Below are positions 23,947 to 31,918 of a stretch of DNA of 35,995 nucleotides, piece by piece. Position numbers and translations under genes: made by a program. Each line of letters opens with the position of its first letter. Positions within the stretch are counted from its first letter, which is position 1. Source of the DNA: Synergistaceae bacterium (lineage in GTDB: Bacteria; Synergistota; Synergistia; Synergistales; Aminobacteriaceae); assembly GCA_017445405.1 (NCBI GenBank), contig JAFSUD010000096.1:1-35995 (forward strand), given 5' to 3'. Under the pieces are notes generated by a model, which was given only the letters and a program-made list of their open reading frames with translations, was not told where the DNA came from and did no database searches.

Positions 23947-24534
23947 CTACTTCACGTAATACATGTAATCAAGAATGCTGCTTCCGGCAAAACCGTAAGA
24001 TGTCATAGGCCCTTCTTCCGTCAGCTTGAACACATGCCCGAAATATCCCTCTGACCTCTTGGAGCACTGGAAAATCCCTCTCTGGCCCTTGAGGGACTTT
24101 ATGTAGTCAGGCTGTACGTCCCAGTCTTTGATGTTGAGGTTGACCCCGTAGAATGAGTAAAATTTCTTGTCGCAGAGAATGCATTTCCACCCGTAAAGTT
24201 TCTGGCTCAGTGTTCCGCCTCCGTTGATGACTACGATTCTGTCCATGTTGCTCGCAATAAACACCATGCCGACATTTCTTGTGCCTCTCTTCACAAACCT
24301 ATGCATCTTGAAGTTGTTGCTGCAGTTCTTCATGTTCTTGCTTCGGTCTGAGAGCAGAAATACTTTCTTGGGCTGATCCTCAACGGGGATTTTGTCGAGC
24401 GGGTCTCCCTTGAAGCAGAAATAAGTCTCCTTGCAGATGATACAGTTATGCTCGTCGAGGTCGATCTTCACCTCAGCACATGCAGCACCGGCAGCAGCTA
24501 TCACCAACAGCGCAGCAGCTAACAATTTCTTCAT
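23947..24534 (-). CDS. Exported protein with two zinc-ribbon-like Cys modules
   Basis: Protein of 195 aa with a signal peptide (1-20, ACA). It contains an internal duplication: module 1 has C31-x2-C34, then C71 and H78; module 2 has C118-x2-C121, then C157 and H167. Aligned pieces are CIICKETYF/CILCDKKFY and VEDQPKKV/WDVQPDYI. The pattern suggests two metal-binding or disulfide-linked lobes. The middle has a small beta segment (DRIVVINGGGTLS). No family name was recognised. It is transcribed divergently from the exported gene at 24612 through a 77-base gap. Confidence 0.7.
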   Translation of the reverse strand: MKKLLAAALLVIAAAGAACAEVKIDLDEHNCIICKETYFCFKGDPLDKIPVEDQPKKVFLLSDRSKNMKNCSNNFKMHRFVKRGTRNVGMVFIASNMDRIVVINGGGTLSQKLYGWKCILCDKKFYSFYGVNLNIKDWDVQPDYIKSLKGQRGIFQCSKRSEGYFGHVFKLTEEGPMTSYGFAGSSILDYMYYVK

Positions 24535-24611
24535 CAGTAAAACCTCTTTTCGTGTGTAATGGATTGAGTGCTATAGTATCACACAAATTTATCTTTAAGG
24601 AGGCTGTACAT

Positions 24612-25283
24612 ATGAGGAAATTACGCACATTAGGGCTGTGTATATGCTGCATTCTGGTCTTGGCCGGAGCGTCTTTCGGAGCGAGCAGGCAGGAGAAGAA
24701 GAGCCTTAGCATCTTTCTGAGCAACTTTACGGAAGCGGGACTCTTCAATTTCGACATCAGGACATACGCCGACGAAGGAGAAGATGAACTAGAGGGAGAG
24801 ACTCCCCTGCATCTGGGCATTCCTAACAACGTTACGGAGCTTGCAAGGTTCGGGATAGTCCACAACCTCATCAACAATTACGGTTCACGAATCAAGAAGT
24901 GCAGGGATAGGAACTGCGAGTCCGGGCCGCTGGTTATCGACAAAAAATTTGTGGCTGAATCAGTGCGCAAGTATTTCGGGTTCGACCTTGACGCTATGGA
25001 CTTGAGTCCGATTCAGGATAGCCCCTCTGTAGTGTACTCTTATGACGGCAGGCTATATCACTTCGACGCGGAGAGCTTCGGCGAGCCAGACAATGACACG
25101 GTGTATTACGCAGAAGTTGAGGACGTTGACGAAGGCAGGTACATTACAGCATCAGGGTATATTTACGACACCAAGAGGCCGTCAGTGAGGAAGGGGACGT
25201 TTTCGGCGTTCGTGATTCCGAGCAAGTGGCGGGGCAAAGATTCGTGGCTGATAGTCAGCATGTCTACAGAATGGAGCAGGTGA
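24612..25283 (+). CDS. Exported protein of unknown function
   Basis: Protein of 223 aa. The start is ATG 24612 (MRKLRTLG) after AAGGAGGCTGTACAT; an upstream in-frame extension would remove the signal peptide from the N-terminus. Signal peptide about 1-24. The mature part has CRDRNCESG, then VVYSYDGRLYHFDAESFG and a terminal beta segment ending MSTEWSR. No known domain was recognised. It overlaps the next gene by one base (TGATG), so the two are translated together. Confidence 0.72.
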   Translation: MRKLRTLGLCICCILVLAGASFGASRQEKKSLSIFLSNFTEAGLFNFDIRTYADEGEDELEGETPLHLGIPNNVTELARFGIVHNLINNYGSRIKKCRDRNCESGPLVIDKKFVAESVRKYFGFDLDAMDLSPIQDSPSVVYSYDGRLYHFDAESFGEPDNDTVYYAEVEDVDEGRYITASGYIYDTKRPSVRKGTFSAFVIPSKWRGKDSWLIVSMSTEWSR

Positions 25284-26038
25284 TGAAGATGAAGAAAGTG
25301 ATTGCGTTATTGTGGTTAATGGCGTTATGCGGTTCTGCGTGCGCAATGCAGTATCCGGAACTCGGGGTATGCACAGGCGACAAAGTAAGGCTCAGGGAAG
25401 ACCCCGGCACAGAAGGGCAAGTGATAGGCCGTGCAGATGTCGGGACGCAGTTTATTGTGCTGGGCGAAGTTTACGTTGACGGGCAGAAGTGGTACGAGAT
25501 AGACCATCCTACGAAAGAAGGCAGTGCGTACATCATCGCAAGATACGTGAACGGCTGGTACAACAACGGAGAGTATCCTGTAGGTGAAGTGTGCGCCGGA
25601 GTGAGGCTGACGTTCGGCATAACTCCACAGAAGACCCGGGAGCTGCTCGGCAGACCAACGAAGACCGCCAGAGAAGACTCAGACGAAATTCTGGAGTATC
25701 CCGGCCTGAAGCTGTGGTACAACGAGGGGAGTCTCTCCCGAGCCGAGATTTCGGGGAAGGGCTATGCTGTGGGAGGTATTCAGGTCGGCGATAAAGTCGG
25801 AAAGCTCATGAATCTTGAAATGTCTGAAGATGCCCGCAGTATCCTTGAAGACATTATCCATGACTTGCATGATATAGCCTCAGAAGAGCACGATGACGAT
25901 GAAGCCGTTGACGGGCCTGAAGGCTGGAGTATGACGAGCGCGTCAGGCGAAGAGATATTCTTTCAGTTCGGGACGGACAGCAAGGGAGAATTTATCGTTG
26001 ATTGGATGAGCTGGTATCGTCCGCTCGGTGAAGGCTAG
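25283..26038 (+). CDS. Exported SH3-like domain protein
   Basis: Protein of 251 aa. Start ATG 25283 overlaps the previous stop and lies six bases after GGAG. Signal peptide about 1-21 (CGSACA). Residues about 27-85 form a bacterial SH3 domain (KVRLREDPGTEGQVIGRADVGTQF, then YIIARYVNGW), a fold that often binds cell wall. The C-terminal part contains LTFGITPQKTRELLGRPTK, resembling lipoproteins of the SmpA/BamE type that measure a start of a threshold repeat, but this is weak. Its end overlaps the convergent methylase gene by 47 bases. Confidence 0.75.
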   Translation: MKMKKVIALLWLMALCGSACAMQYPELGVCTGDKVRLREDPGTEGQVIGRADVGTQFIVLGEVYVDGQKWYEIDHPTKEGSAYIIARYVNGWYNNGEYPVGEVCAGVRLTFGITPQKTRELLGRPTKTAREDSDEILEYPGLKLWYNEGSLSRAEISGKGYAVGGIQVGDKVGKLMNLEMSEDARSILEDIIHDLHDIASEEHDDDEAVDGPEGWSMTSASGEEIFFQFGTDSKGEFIVDWMSWYRPLGEG

Positions 26039-27029
26039 AAAGTTCTTGATGCCCCTCTGAAGTTCCGGAGGGGTATTTTCTGCGCCGGATTAATATTCTG
26101 AAGTACGGACACCTGCCCCCGATTGATAAGTCTCTGCCGTCGAGTCCCTTTCTGAAGCCTAGAATCTCGAACTGTTCAGGGTTGTACTTGTGCAGAAAAG
26201 TTATAGGCACTCCCACAGCTCCGAAGTAATCGCAGGGTATATCTTCTGTCCTGTCTGCATTGATGCCTAGGTAATTGTCGTAAGCAGGGTATTTACTCTC
26301 AGTGTAGTGCTTGGTGAGATTAATGAACTCATGCCGTCTGAAGTTGTCCATGTTAGTCAGCCATAAACAGTTATTCGGTGATATTATCCTGCGTCCTGAT
26401 GCGTCAATGCGTGCTTCTGTTCCGTAAAGTTCATAGTCTTCAGGGACAATGAAGCCCGATATTCCTCTGCCAAAGTTCACTCCTAACCAGACTCTATTTG
26501 CCTGAATGAGCGTAAATACTTCCTTGTACGTGATTGCGTTGATGCTGCTGATGATTAAGAACTTCTTACGGTAAGCCATGAGCTGGGCGATGTACTCCCT
26601 GAAGAGCGAGAAGGGAGGATTGGTTACGACAATGTCAGCCAGCTTTAAGAGCGCAATACTCTCTTCACTCCTGAAATCTCCGTCGCCGTGAAAGCGTATC
26701 AGTTCTCCATCATCAGGGTGAATATTCTCACGGCCTGTGTATTCGTAATAGAAGCCGTGCTCAGTTGACGGGCTGAATAAATCGTTATCGTACTTCCTGT
26801 AGCATGAGCATATGACTTTCCTGATGCCGAGCCTGTAAAAATTATCCGTGAAGTACTTGAAGAAATTGCTGTTTCTCGGGTCGTCGCAGTTGCAGAAAAC
26901 TACCTTATTCCTAAAGTGTGCTTCGTAGTGCCGTAATTCGCGCTCAATGTCTGAGTAGAGAGTGTAGAACTCATCGCGTTTGTTGCGTTTCGCGAGGTCT
27001 AGGAGGCTGTGATTTGCCCGTCTTGCCAT
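25992..27029 (-). CDS. EcoRI-family DNA adenine-N6 methyltransferase
   Basis: Methyltransferase of 345 aa, closely matching M.EcoRI over almost its whole length: DEFYT at 19-23, FCNCDDPRNSNFFKYF (45-60), catalytic NPPF at 137-140, GVNFGRGISGFIVPEDYELYGTEARID and ISPNNCLWLTN. It should methylate an adenine in GAATTC to protect host DNA. M.EcoRI is 326 aa and ends shortly after YFRILI; here about 25 extra residues follow, read through the neighbour's terminator and into its coding end, so the ancestral stop seems lost. The ATG at 27029 is 4 bases after the endonuclease stop. Base composition looks more AT-rich than the surroundings, consistent with transfer. Confidence 0.95.
   Translation of the reverse strand: MARRANHSLLDLAKRNKRDEFYTLYSDIERELRHYEAHFRNKVVFCNCDDPRNSNFFKYFTDNFYRLGIRKVICSCYRKYDNDLFSPSTEHGFYYEYTGRENIHPDDGELIRFHGDGDFRSEESIALLKLADIVVTNPPFSLFREYIAQLMAYRKKFLIISSINAITYKEVFTLIQANRVWLGVNFGRGISGFIVPEDYELYGTEARIDASGRRIISPNNCLWLTNMDNFRRHEFINLTKHYTESKYPAYDNYLGINADRTEDIPCDYFGAVGVPITFLHKYNPEQFEILGFRKGLDGRDLSIGGRCPYFRILIRRRKYPSGTSEGHQELSSLHRADDTSSSNQR
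26051..26079 (+). terminator. Intrinsic terminator after the SH3-like gene
   Basis: GCCCCTC and GAGGGGT form a stem with a 10-base loop followed by TATTTTC. It lies inside the 3' end of the opposing methylase gene. Confidence 0.7.
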
Positions 27030-27033
27030 TAAG

Positions 27034-27858
27034 TTACCTCACTGCTAGCTGGCAGAATAGATCGCTGCCTAATACCTTTAATGAAGTTTCTGCTATATCC
27101 AGCATAACAGAAGACATTTCGCGTTCATTCCAGCGTTCACCGCTGCCCTGAGTGTAGATTGAGGCAGCCTGAAGCATTATCATCTTGTCGTAGTGAGGGA
27201 TGAATTTATTCCTGCAGAGGTTAGTGTTCAGGGGCATTCCGTAATTTGCTGCTGTGAGCCTGTCTAACCTGTTGAGAGTGCCTGAAGCATAATCAAGGGT
27301 TACACTTCTGCCGTCCGGCCTGTCAAGCGTTATGCTCTGCGTCAGGAAATTTGAGCCTTCTAGGAAGAGTACGTACGGGAAATGTGATTCTGCAAGCATG
27401 TAGTTAGCTATCTCCGCTATGTTCTTGTGAGCACGCTCTATCGCATTTCCGGCTACCATCAAATCTTGATTGCTGTTCTTTCCGACAAGTATTCCCTTCC
27501 TGATGTTCTCTATGTCTTTGCCCTGATACTTAGCTTCTGAGACAGGAATAACCCTCCAGTTTCCGCAGTCATCCTTCACTTCAAGAATACCTCCGTCGGG
27601 CTTTATGCTTGCATCGCTGACAAACAGCATCTGCCCTAAATACGCATCTATTTCTTGCAGGACAGCATTAATCTCTGCCTTGCTGATACTTGGCCGATGC
27701 CCGAACGATAACTGCGGATATTTCCCCTGCAGGTTATTCATGACTGATTCAGCAGCTATCCTCACTAGAGCGTCGTGCACCTGCGCCTTACCGCCGAATA
27801 TCCCCAAAGCTCCGTGTGATTCTTTCTGCTGTGCTGTTAATCGTCCTGACTGTCTCAT
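27034..27858 (-). CDS. EcoRI-family Type II restriction endonuclease
   Basis: Endonuclease of 274 aa (EcoRI is 277), recognisable as EcoRI-like from end to end: RLTAQQKESHGALGIFG at the start, IKPDGG with catalytic D88, SEAK with E108 and K110 (EcoRI D91, E111, K113), the recognition segment AGNAIERAHKN with N138, A139 and R142 (EcoRI N141, A142, R145), and NRLDRLTAANYGMP. All specificity residues I can align are kept, so cleavage at GAATTC is predicted. The ATG at 27858 lies inside an ancient duplication: upstream is a stray mnmA 3' fragment, not the complete mnmA. The methylase follows 4 bases after the stop. The R-before-M order matches EcoRI. Confidence 0.96.
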   Translation of the reverse strand: MRQSGRLTAQQKESHGALGIFGGKAQVHDALVRIAAESVMNNLQGKYPQLSFGHRPSISKAEINAVLQEIDAYLGQMLFVSDASIKPDGGILEVKDDCGNWRVIPVSEAKYQGKDIENIRKGILVGKNSNQDLMVAGNAIERAHKNIAEIANYMLAESHFPYVLFLEGSNFLTQSITLDRPDGRSVTLDYASGTLNRLDRLTAANYGMPLNTNLCRNKFIPHYDKMIMLQAASIYTQGSGERWNEREMSSVMLDIAETSLKVLGSDLFCQLAVR

Positions 27859-28018
27859 ATTCTCCCGGCAATAGTCCCTCCCGCAAGCACATACTCCCCG
27901 TCGTAAATCACCGCTGCCTGTCCAACCGCAGGGACTCTCTGTCTCTCCGAAAACTCTATCACCAGCTCATCACTGCCTGACTGACTCGCCACACTAACAA
28001 TCCCCTTCTACCTGTACC
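27855..28018 (-). pseudogene. mnmA 3' fragment (duplicate)
   Basis: The last ~53 codons of mnmA, copied by the 328-bp duplication. It ends in the same TGA that overlaps the R-gene ATG. Substitutions include a Trp-to-Gly change near the end (GCCGGG instead of GCCTGG), consistent with decay. Confidence 0.85.
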
Positions 28019-28020
28019 CT

Positions 28021-28186
28021 GCCGATGCCCGAACGGTAACTGCGGATATTTCCCCTGCAGGTTATTCATGACTGATTCAGCAGCTATCCTCACTAGAGCG
28101 TCGTGCACCTGCGCCTTACCGCCGAATATCCCCAAAGCTCCGTGTGATTCTTTCTGCTGTGCCGTTAATCTTCCTGACTGTCTCAT
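28021..28186 (-). pseudogene. EcoRI-like endonuclease 5' fragment (duplicate)
   Basis: Its ATG at 28186 overlaps the true mnmA stop (ATGA). It encodes the first ~55 residues of the endonuclease, up to FGHR, then enters mnmA-derived sequence out of frame and stops at 27959. It lacks every catalytic residue, so no nuclease activity is possible. Confidence 0.88.
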
Positions 28187-29262
28187 ATTCTCCAGGCAAT
28201 AGTCCCTCCCGCAAGCACATACTCTCCCCCATAGATCACCGCTGCCTGTCCGACCGCAGGGACTCTCTGTCTCTCCGCAAACTCTATCACCAGCTCATCA
28301 CTGCCTGACTGATTCACCACACAAGCAATCTCCTTCTGCCTGTACCTCGTCTTCACGCAGACTCTCAGGTTCTCCGGCATCACATCAAACGCAATCATGT
28401 TTACGTCCCTCACGACTACACCGCGTGCATACAGCCCGGCCTCGTCTTCTGACGCAAGGGTTATCGTGTTGCTCGCACCGTCAATCTCTGACACATACAG
28501 CCGAGATTTCCCCGCGACTCCGAGACCCCTTCTCTGTCCTGCAGTGTAGTGAATAATGCCCTTGTGCGTGCCAAGCACCCGGCCCGAAGTGTCGACGAAT
28601 TTTCCTGAATGGTAGCGTTTGCCCGTGTATGCCTCGATAAATCCGCCGTAGTCCCCATCAGGCACAAAGCATATATCCTGTGAATCATGCTTGCGTGCGT
28701 TCATGAATCTCCTGCTCTCGGCCAAGTCCCTGACATCAGACTTCTTCATGCCTCCAAGCGGAAACTCCGTGTGAGCTAGCTGCTCCTGTGTCAGCGTGTA
28801 CAGAACATAGCTCTGGTCTCTGGATGAATCTATGGCTTTCCTCAGCAAATATCTTCCTGAAGGTGTCCTCTCTATCCTTGCGTAATGCCCCGTCGCAATC
28901 TTCTCAAGCCCCAAACTCTCAGCATGTCTCAGCATCGCATCAAACTTCATGTGCCTGTTGCAGTCAATGCACGGATTAGGCGTGCCTCCAGACTCGTAGA
29001 CGTTCACGAACTTCTTTATCACCTTGTCCTCGAAGTCCTGCATGTAGTTCAAGACCTCGTGCTCAATCCCCAGCAAGTCGCACACTGCCTTAGCGTCAAG
29101 GATATTTTCCCGCGAACAGCACGGATGACGTGAAGAGATGCCCAACGCCTCATTCAGATAGAGAAGCATAGTCGCTCCCCTGCATGTCTTGTGATTGATT
29201 GTGCACAAATATGCGGCAACGCTGCTGTCAACGCCGCCGCTCATAGCTGCAAGTATGCTCAA
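28183..29262 (-). CDS. mnmA: tRNA-specific 2-thiouridylase
   Basis: Enzyme of 359 aa that thiolates U34 of tRNAs for Lys, Glu and Gln. The PP-loop SGGVDSS is at 8-14; the catalytic pair is C101 (IDCNRHMKF) and C198 (DSQDICF), equivalent to C102 and C199 of E. coli; GHYARI and YTAGQRRGLGV are also typical. The start is TTG 29262, one base after the aminotransferase stop and without a clear ribosome site, implying translational coupling; ATG 29244 would cut into the first strand of the PP-loop fold. Its TGA overlaps the ATG of the truncated R-gene copy. Confidence 0.95.
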   Translation of the reverse strand: MSILAAMSGGVDSSVAAYLCTINHKTCRGATMLLYLNEALGISSRHPCCSRENILDAKAVCDLLGIEHEVLNYMQDFEDKVIKKFVNVYESGGTPNPCIDCNRHMKFDAMLRHAESLGLEKIATGHYARIERTPSGRYLLRKAIDSSRDQSYVLYTLTQEQLAHTEFPLGGMKKSDVRDLAESRRFMNARKHDSQDICFVPDGDYGGFIEAYTGKRYHSGKFVDTSGRVLGTHKGIIHYTAGQRRGLGVAGKSRLYVSEIDGASNTITLASEDEAGLYARGVVVRDVNMIAFDVMPENLRVCVKTRYRQKEIACVVNQSGSDELVIEFAERQRVPAVGQAAVIYGGEYVLAGGTIAWRI

Positions 29263-29263
29263 G

Positions 29264-30466
29264 TTATTTCAGGAGATCGCCCATCTTGCGGAGTCTCTTG
29301 ATGGCCTCTTCCAGAACGTCAGGAGTCCTCGCAAAGTGGAAGCGGATCAGGTTGTTGATAGGCTCGCGGAAGAAGCTCGATCCCGGAACTGCAGCAACGC
29401 CGATGTTCTTGATGACCCACTCGCAGAACTCTAAGTCCGTCCAGCCCTTGAACTGGTCAAGCGCAAGGAAGTCGCTTATGTCGACCATCACGAAGTACGA
29501 ACCCTGCGGAATGTTGTGCTTGAGTCCTGCCTCGTCGAGTCCCTCAAGGAATCTGTTGCGCAGTCCCGTGTACTTGGCCTTCAGAGCGTCGTAGTACTCC
29601 GGCGGAAGCTCGAATGCGTGAACCGCAGCCTCCTGCAACGGTGCAGCAGCTCCGACAGTCAGGAAGTCGTGAACTTTGCGTGCTCCGTCAACGACATATG
29701 CAGGCCCGATGAGGTAGCCCAAACGCCAGCCGGTGATTGAGTAAGTCTTCGAGAGTGAATTGCAGGTGATGACGTGGTCAAAGAGTCCCGGAAGCCCTGA
29801 TGCGTAAACATGCTTGTACGGGTCAAAGACTATGTGCTCGTAAACTTCATCGGTGATGATGAACGCGTCATACTTCACTGCGAGCGCGCCTATCTCTGTT
29901 AATTCCTTCTCTGTGAAGACTTTTCCGCAGGGGTTAGAGGGGTTGCAGATAACTATAGCCTTTGCTCCCTGCTTGAAGCCGTCCTCGATTAACTTTATGT
30001 CGTAGTCATACGTAGGAGGCACTAACGGAATGTAGATAGGAGACGCGCCGGAGAGTATGGAGTCCGCGCCGTAATTCTCGTAGAACGGGGAGAACACCAT
30101 AACTTTATCGCCGGGGTTGCAGATGGTCATCATTGCGGCCATCATTGCCTCAGTGCTTCCGCAGGTAATCACTATCTCGGTCTCGGGGTCTATGCTGCGT
30201 CCGATTGCCTTGCTCTGTTTTGCGCAGATTGCTTCACGGAAATTCTTTGCTCCGAAGGTTATTGCGTACTGATGCGGGCCGGTGTGGGCAGCTTTGGCGA
30301 GGGAGTCGGTCATCTCTACGGGAGGCTCCCAGTTAGGGAATCCCTGTGATAAGTTGATTGCTCCGTACTTGTTGCAGATGCGGGTCATTCGGCGGATTAC
30401 GGAGTCTGTGAATGTTCCTACCCTGTCGCTTAATGTGGGCATGATGAATACTTCAAGTCCTTTCAT
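29264..30466 (-). CDS. Class I/II pyridoxal-phosphate aminotransferase
   Basis: Aminotransferase of 400 aa. Typical pieces are NLSQGFPNWEPP (about 38-49), CNPSNPCGKVF, DEVYEHIVFD, the pyridoxal-phosphate lysine K240 in SLSKTYSITGWRLGY and RFHFARTP near the end. The N-terminal pattern resembles the kynurenine/methionine aminotransferase group (YbdL-like). The substrate is not certain. The start is ATG 30466, or ATG 30442 (MPTLSDRVG); neither has a convincing ribosome site. It is followed at one base by mnmA. Confidence 0.9.
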   Translation of the reverse strand: MKGLEVFIMPTLSDRVGTFTDSVIRRMTRICNKYGAINLSQGFPNWEPPVEMTDSLAKAAHTGPHQYAITFGAKNFREAICAKQSKAIGRSIDPETEIVITCGSTEAMMAAMMTICNPGDKVMVFSPFYENYGADSILSGASPIYIPLVPPTYDYDIKLIEDGFKQGAKAIVICNPSNPCGKVFTEKELTEIGALAVKYDAFIITDEVYEHIVFDPYKHVYASGLPGLFDHVITCNSLSKTYSITGWRLGYLIGPAYVVDGARKVHDFLTVGAAAPLQEAAVHAFELPPEYYDALKAKYTGLRNRFLEGLDEAGLKHNIPQGSYFVMVDISDFLALDQFKGWTDLEFCEWVIKNIGVAAVPGSSFFREPINNLIRFHFARTPDVLEEAIKRLRKMGDLLK

Positions 30467-30565
30467 GAATAGTTAAGGGTAGATTTTAATTTTTATTCCC
30501 CCAATTTGCAATATTTGTATTATTATCTTGCCTGAACATTTTCATTACAGGAGGCAGATTATCTA

Positions 30566-31864
30566 ATGAAGAAAGCAATACTAGCAGTCATAATTTCGCT
30601 GCTGTGTGTGAGTGCTGGTCATGCACTGCCATCACGCTATGACCTTCGGGACTACGGCAGAGTTACCGGCATCAAGAATCAGGGAGTGCCCGGGCCATGC
30701 TGGGCATTTGCAGCACTCGGAGCAATGGAGAGCAATTACCTCACAAAGAAGCTCAACACTGACGGCAAAGAACCCGACCTCTCAGAGATGCAGTTAGCGT
30801 TCTACTCCTACAGAGACCCTGACAATAAGCGCAACTTCACTCCGCTTCACAACTCCGGGACTCTAAGGCTCGAGGGCAGTGCTTACAGGGCAGCAGCTTT
30901 CCTGATGAGGCTCTCCGGCCCTGCTGACGAAAAGTCTCTGCGCTACGATACCAACATGCCCGACTCCGAGAAGAAAGCTCTCGACAAGAAGTCTCCTGAA
31001 TCCTTCAAGAGAGTGATGCGTCTCCGTGATGCTTACTTCCTCGCGGGCAACCAGATACTCGGCGACACGGCCAAGAAAGAGTTAATCATGGAGCACGGAG
31101 CAATATACGTGAGCATCTACAGCGATCCCCTCAAGTACCGCATGAAGAGCAAGCACTTCACGTACTACAACCCTTCGCACGGACAGGAGACGGATCACGA
31201 CGTTCTGCTCATCGGCTGGGATGACAATTTCCCTCGCAGCAACTTCTCGCCCGAGCCTTCACGGGACGGAGCGTGGCTCGTCAAGAACTCATGGGGGACG
31301 ATTCGCGGCAACGAAGGCGGGTATTTCTGGATGTCCTACGACCAGCACACTTGGGGAGGAACTGCCTTTGTCGTCGAGAGAGCCAATCCGAGAATGAGGC
31401 ATTACGGCTATGATGACTTGGGAGTCTGCAGCAACGTACATTATTCATGGGGAGCAAACATCTTCAGGACGCAGACCAAGAAAGAGAACCTGAACGAGGC
31501 AGCATTTTACGCGCCGGGCAATAATCTGCGCTATGAGCTTTACGTCTACAGGCTGGGCTATAAGATTCCTGCGTCTCCGGTTGCCGGGACTCTGGTTACG
31601 AGCACGTCGGGAACTGTCAAGCTCGCAGGGTACTACACGATCACTCTGCCTGACACGGTGAGCCTCAAGGGGAGCGAGTATTTCTCAGTGGTGCTTAAGC
31701 TGTCTGGAGGGTATATACCTGTCGAGACGAAGAGAGCGAGATATTCTGACAATGCAGAAGTGAATGAACGGGAAAGTTACTTTTCGAAGGACGGACGGAG
31801 CTGGACTGACGGAGTAACAATCGGCAGCAATGCATGTATCAAGGCCTTCACCATTGCCAGATAA
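30566..31864 (+). CDS. Exported papain-family (C1A) cysteine protease
   Basis: Secreted protease of 432 aa with a signal peptide (1-20, GHA). There is no long propeptide: the mature part starts almost directly with YDLRDYGRVTGIKNQG. Catalytic residues are visible: oxyanion Q39, C45 (GPCWAFAA), H211 (TDHDVLLIGWDD) and N241 (VKNSWG). Residues about 285-430 form a beta-rich region like the lectin-like domain found behind bacterial C1A proteases. ATG follows AGGAGGCAGATTATCTA. Substrates could be host or dietary protein. It is divergent from the aminotransferase. Confidence 0.92.
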   Translation: MKKAILAVIISLLCVSAGHALPSRYDLRDYGRVTGIKNQGVPGPCWAFAALGAMESNYLTKKLNTDGKEPDLSEMQLAFYSYRDPDNKRNFTPLHNSGTLRLEGSAYRAAAFLMRLSGPADEKSLRYDTNMPDSEKKALDKKSPESFKRVMRLRDAYFLAGNQILGDTAKKELIMEHGAIYVSIYSDPLKYRMKSKHFTYYNPSHGQETDHDVLLIGWDDNFPRSNFSPEPSRDGAWLVKNSWGTIRGNEGGYFWMSYDQHTWGGTAFVVERANPRMRHYGYDDLGVCSNVHYSWGANIFRTQTKKENLNEAAFYAPGNNLRYELYVYRLGYKIPASPVAGTLVTSTSGTVKLAGYYTITLPDTVSLKGSEYFSVVLKLSGGYIPVETKRARYSDNAEVNERESYFSKDGRSWTDGVTIGSNACIKAFTIAR

Positions 31865-31870
31865 TAATAA

Positions 31871-31898
31871 TCCCCTCAGCCTTTGATGACTGGGGGGA
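31871..31898. terminator. Bidirectional terminator between protease and Spy-like gene
   Basis: TCCCCTCAG and CTGGGGGGA pair over nine bases with one G-T pair. The minus strand then runs TTATTATTATT, the plus strand AATTGTTA. It lies between convergent genes. Confidence 0.6.
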
Positions 31899-31918
31899 AT
31901 TGTTATGATGCGGTTAAG

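Larger units (their letters stand above)
27693..28346. repeat. Tandem duplication (period 328 bp) spanning the R-gene/mnmA junction
   Basis: Copy A (27693-28018) and copy B (28021-28346) align without gaps at an offset of 328. By eye the R-gene half differs at about 4 of 166 positions and the mnmA half at about 13 of 160. Copy A carries the functional R-gene start plus an mnmA fragment; copy B carries the true mnmA end plus an R-gene fragment. The 325-base stretch 27859-28183 holds only this duplicated material. Confidence 0.92.

Noticed and set aside
24480-24611. Longer N-terminus for the exported gene at 24612
   Set aside because: The extension overlaps the divergent gene's start, has no ribosome site and would bury the signal peptide.
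27959-28186. 75-codon frame as a separate small gene or EcoRI control protein
   Set aside because: It is only the duplicated 5' end of the endonuclease running out of frame into mnmA sequence.
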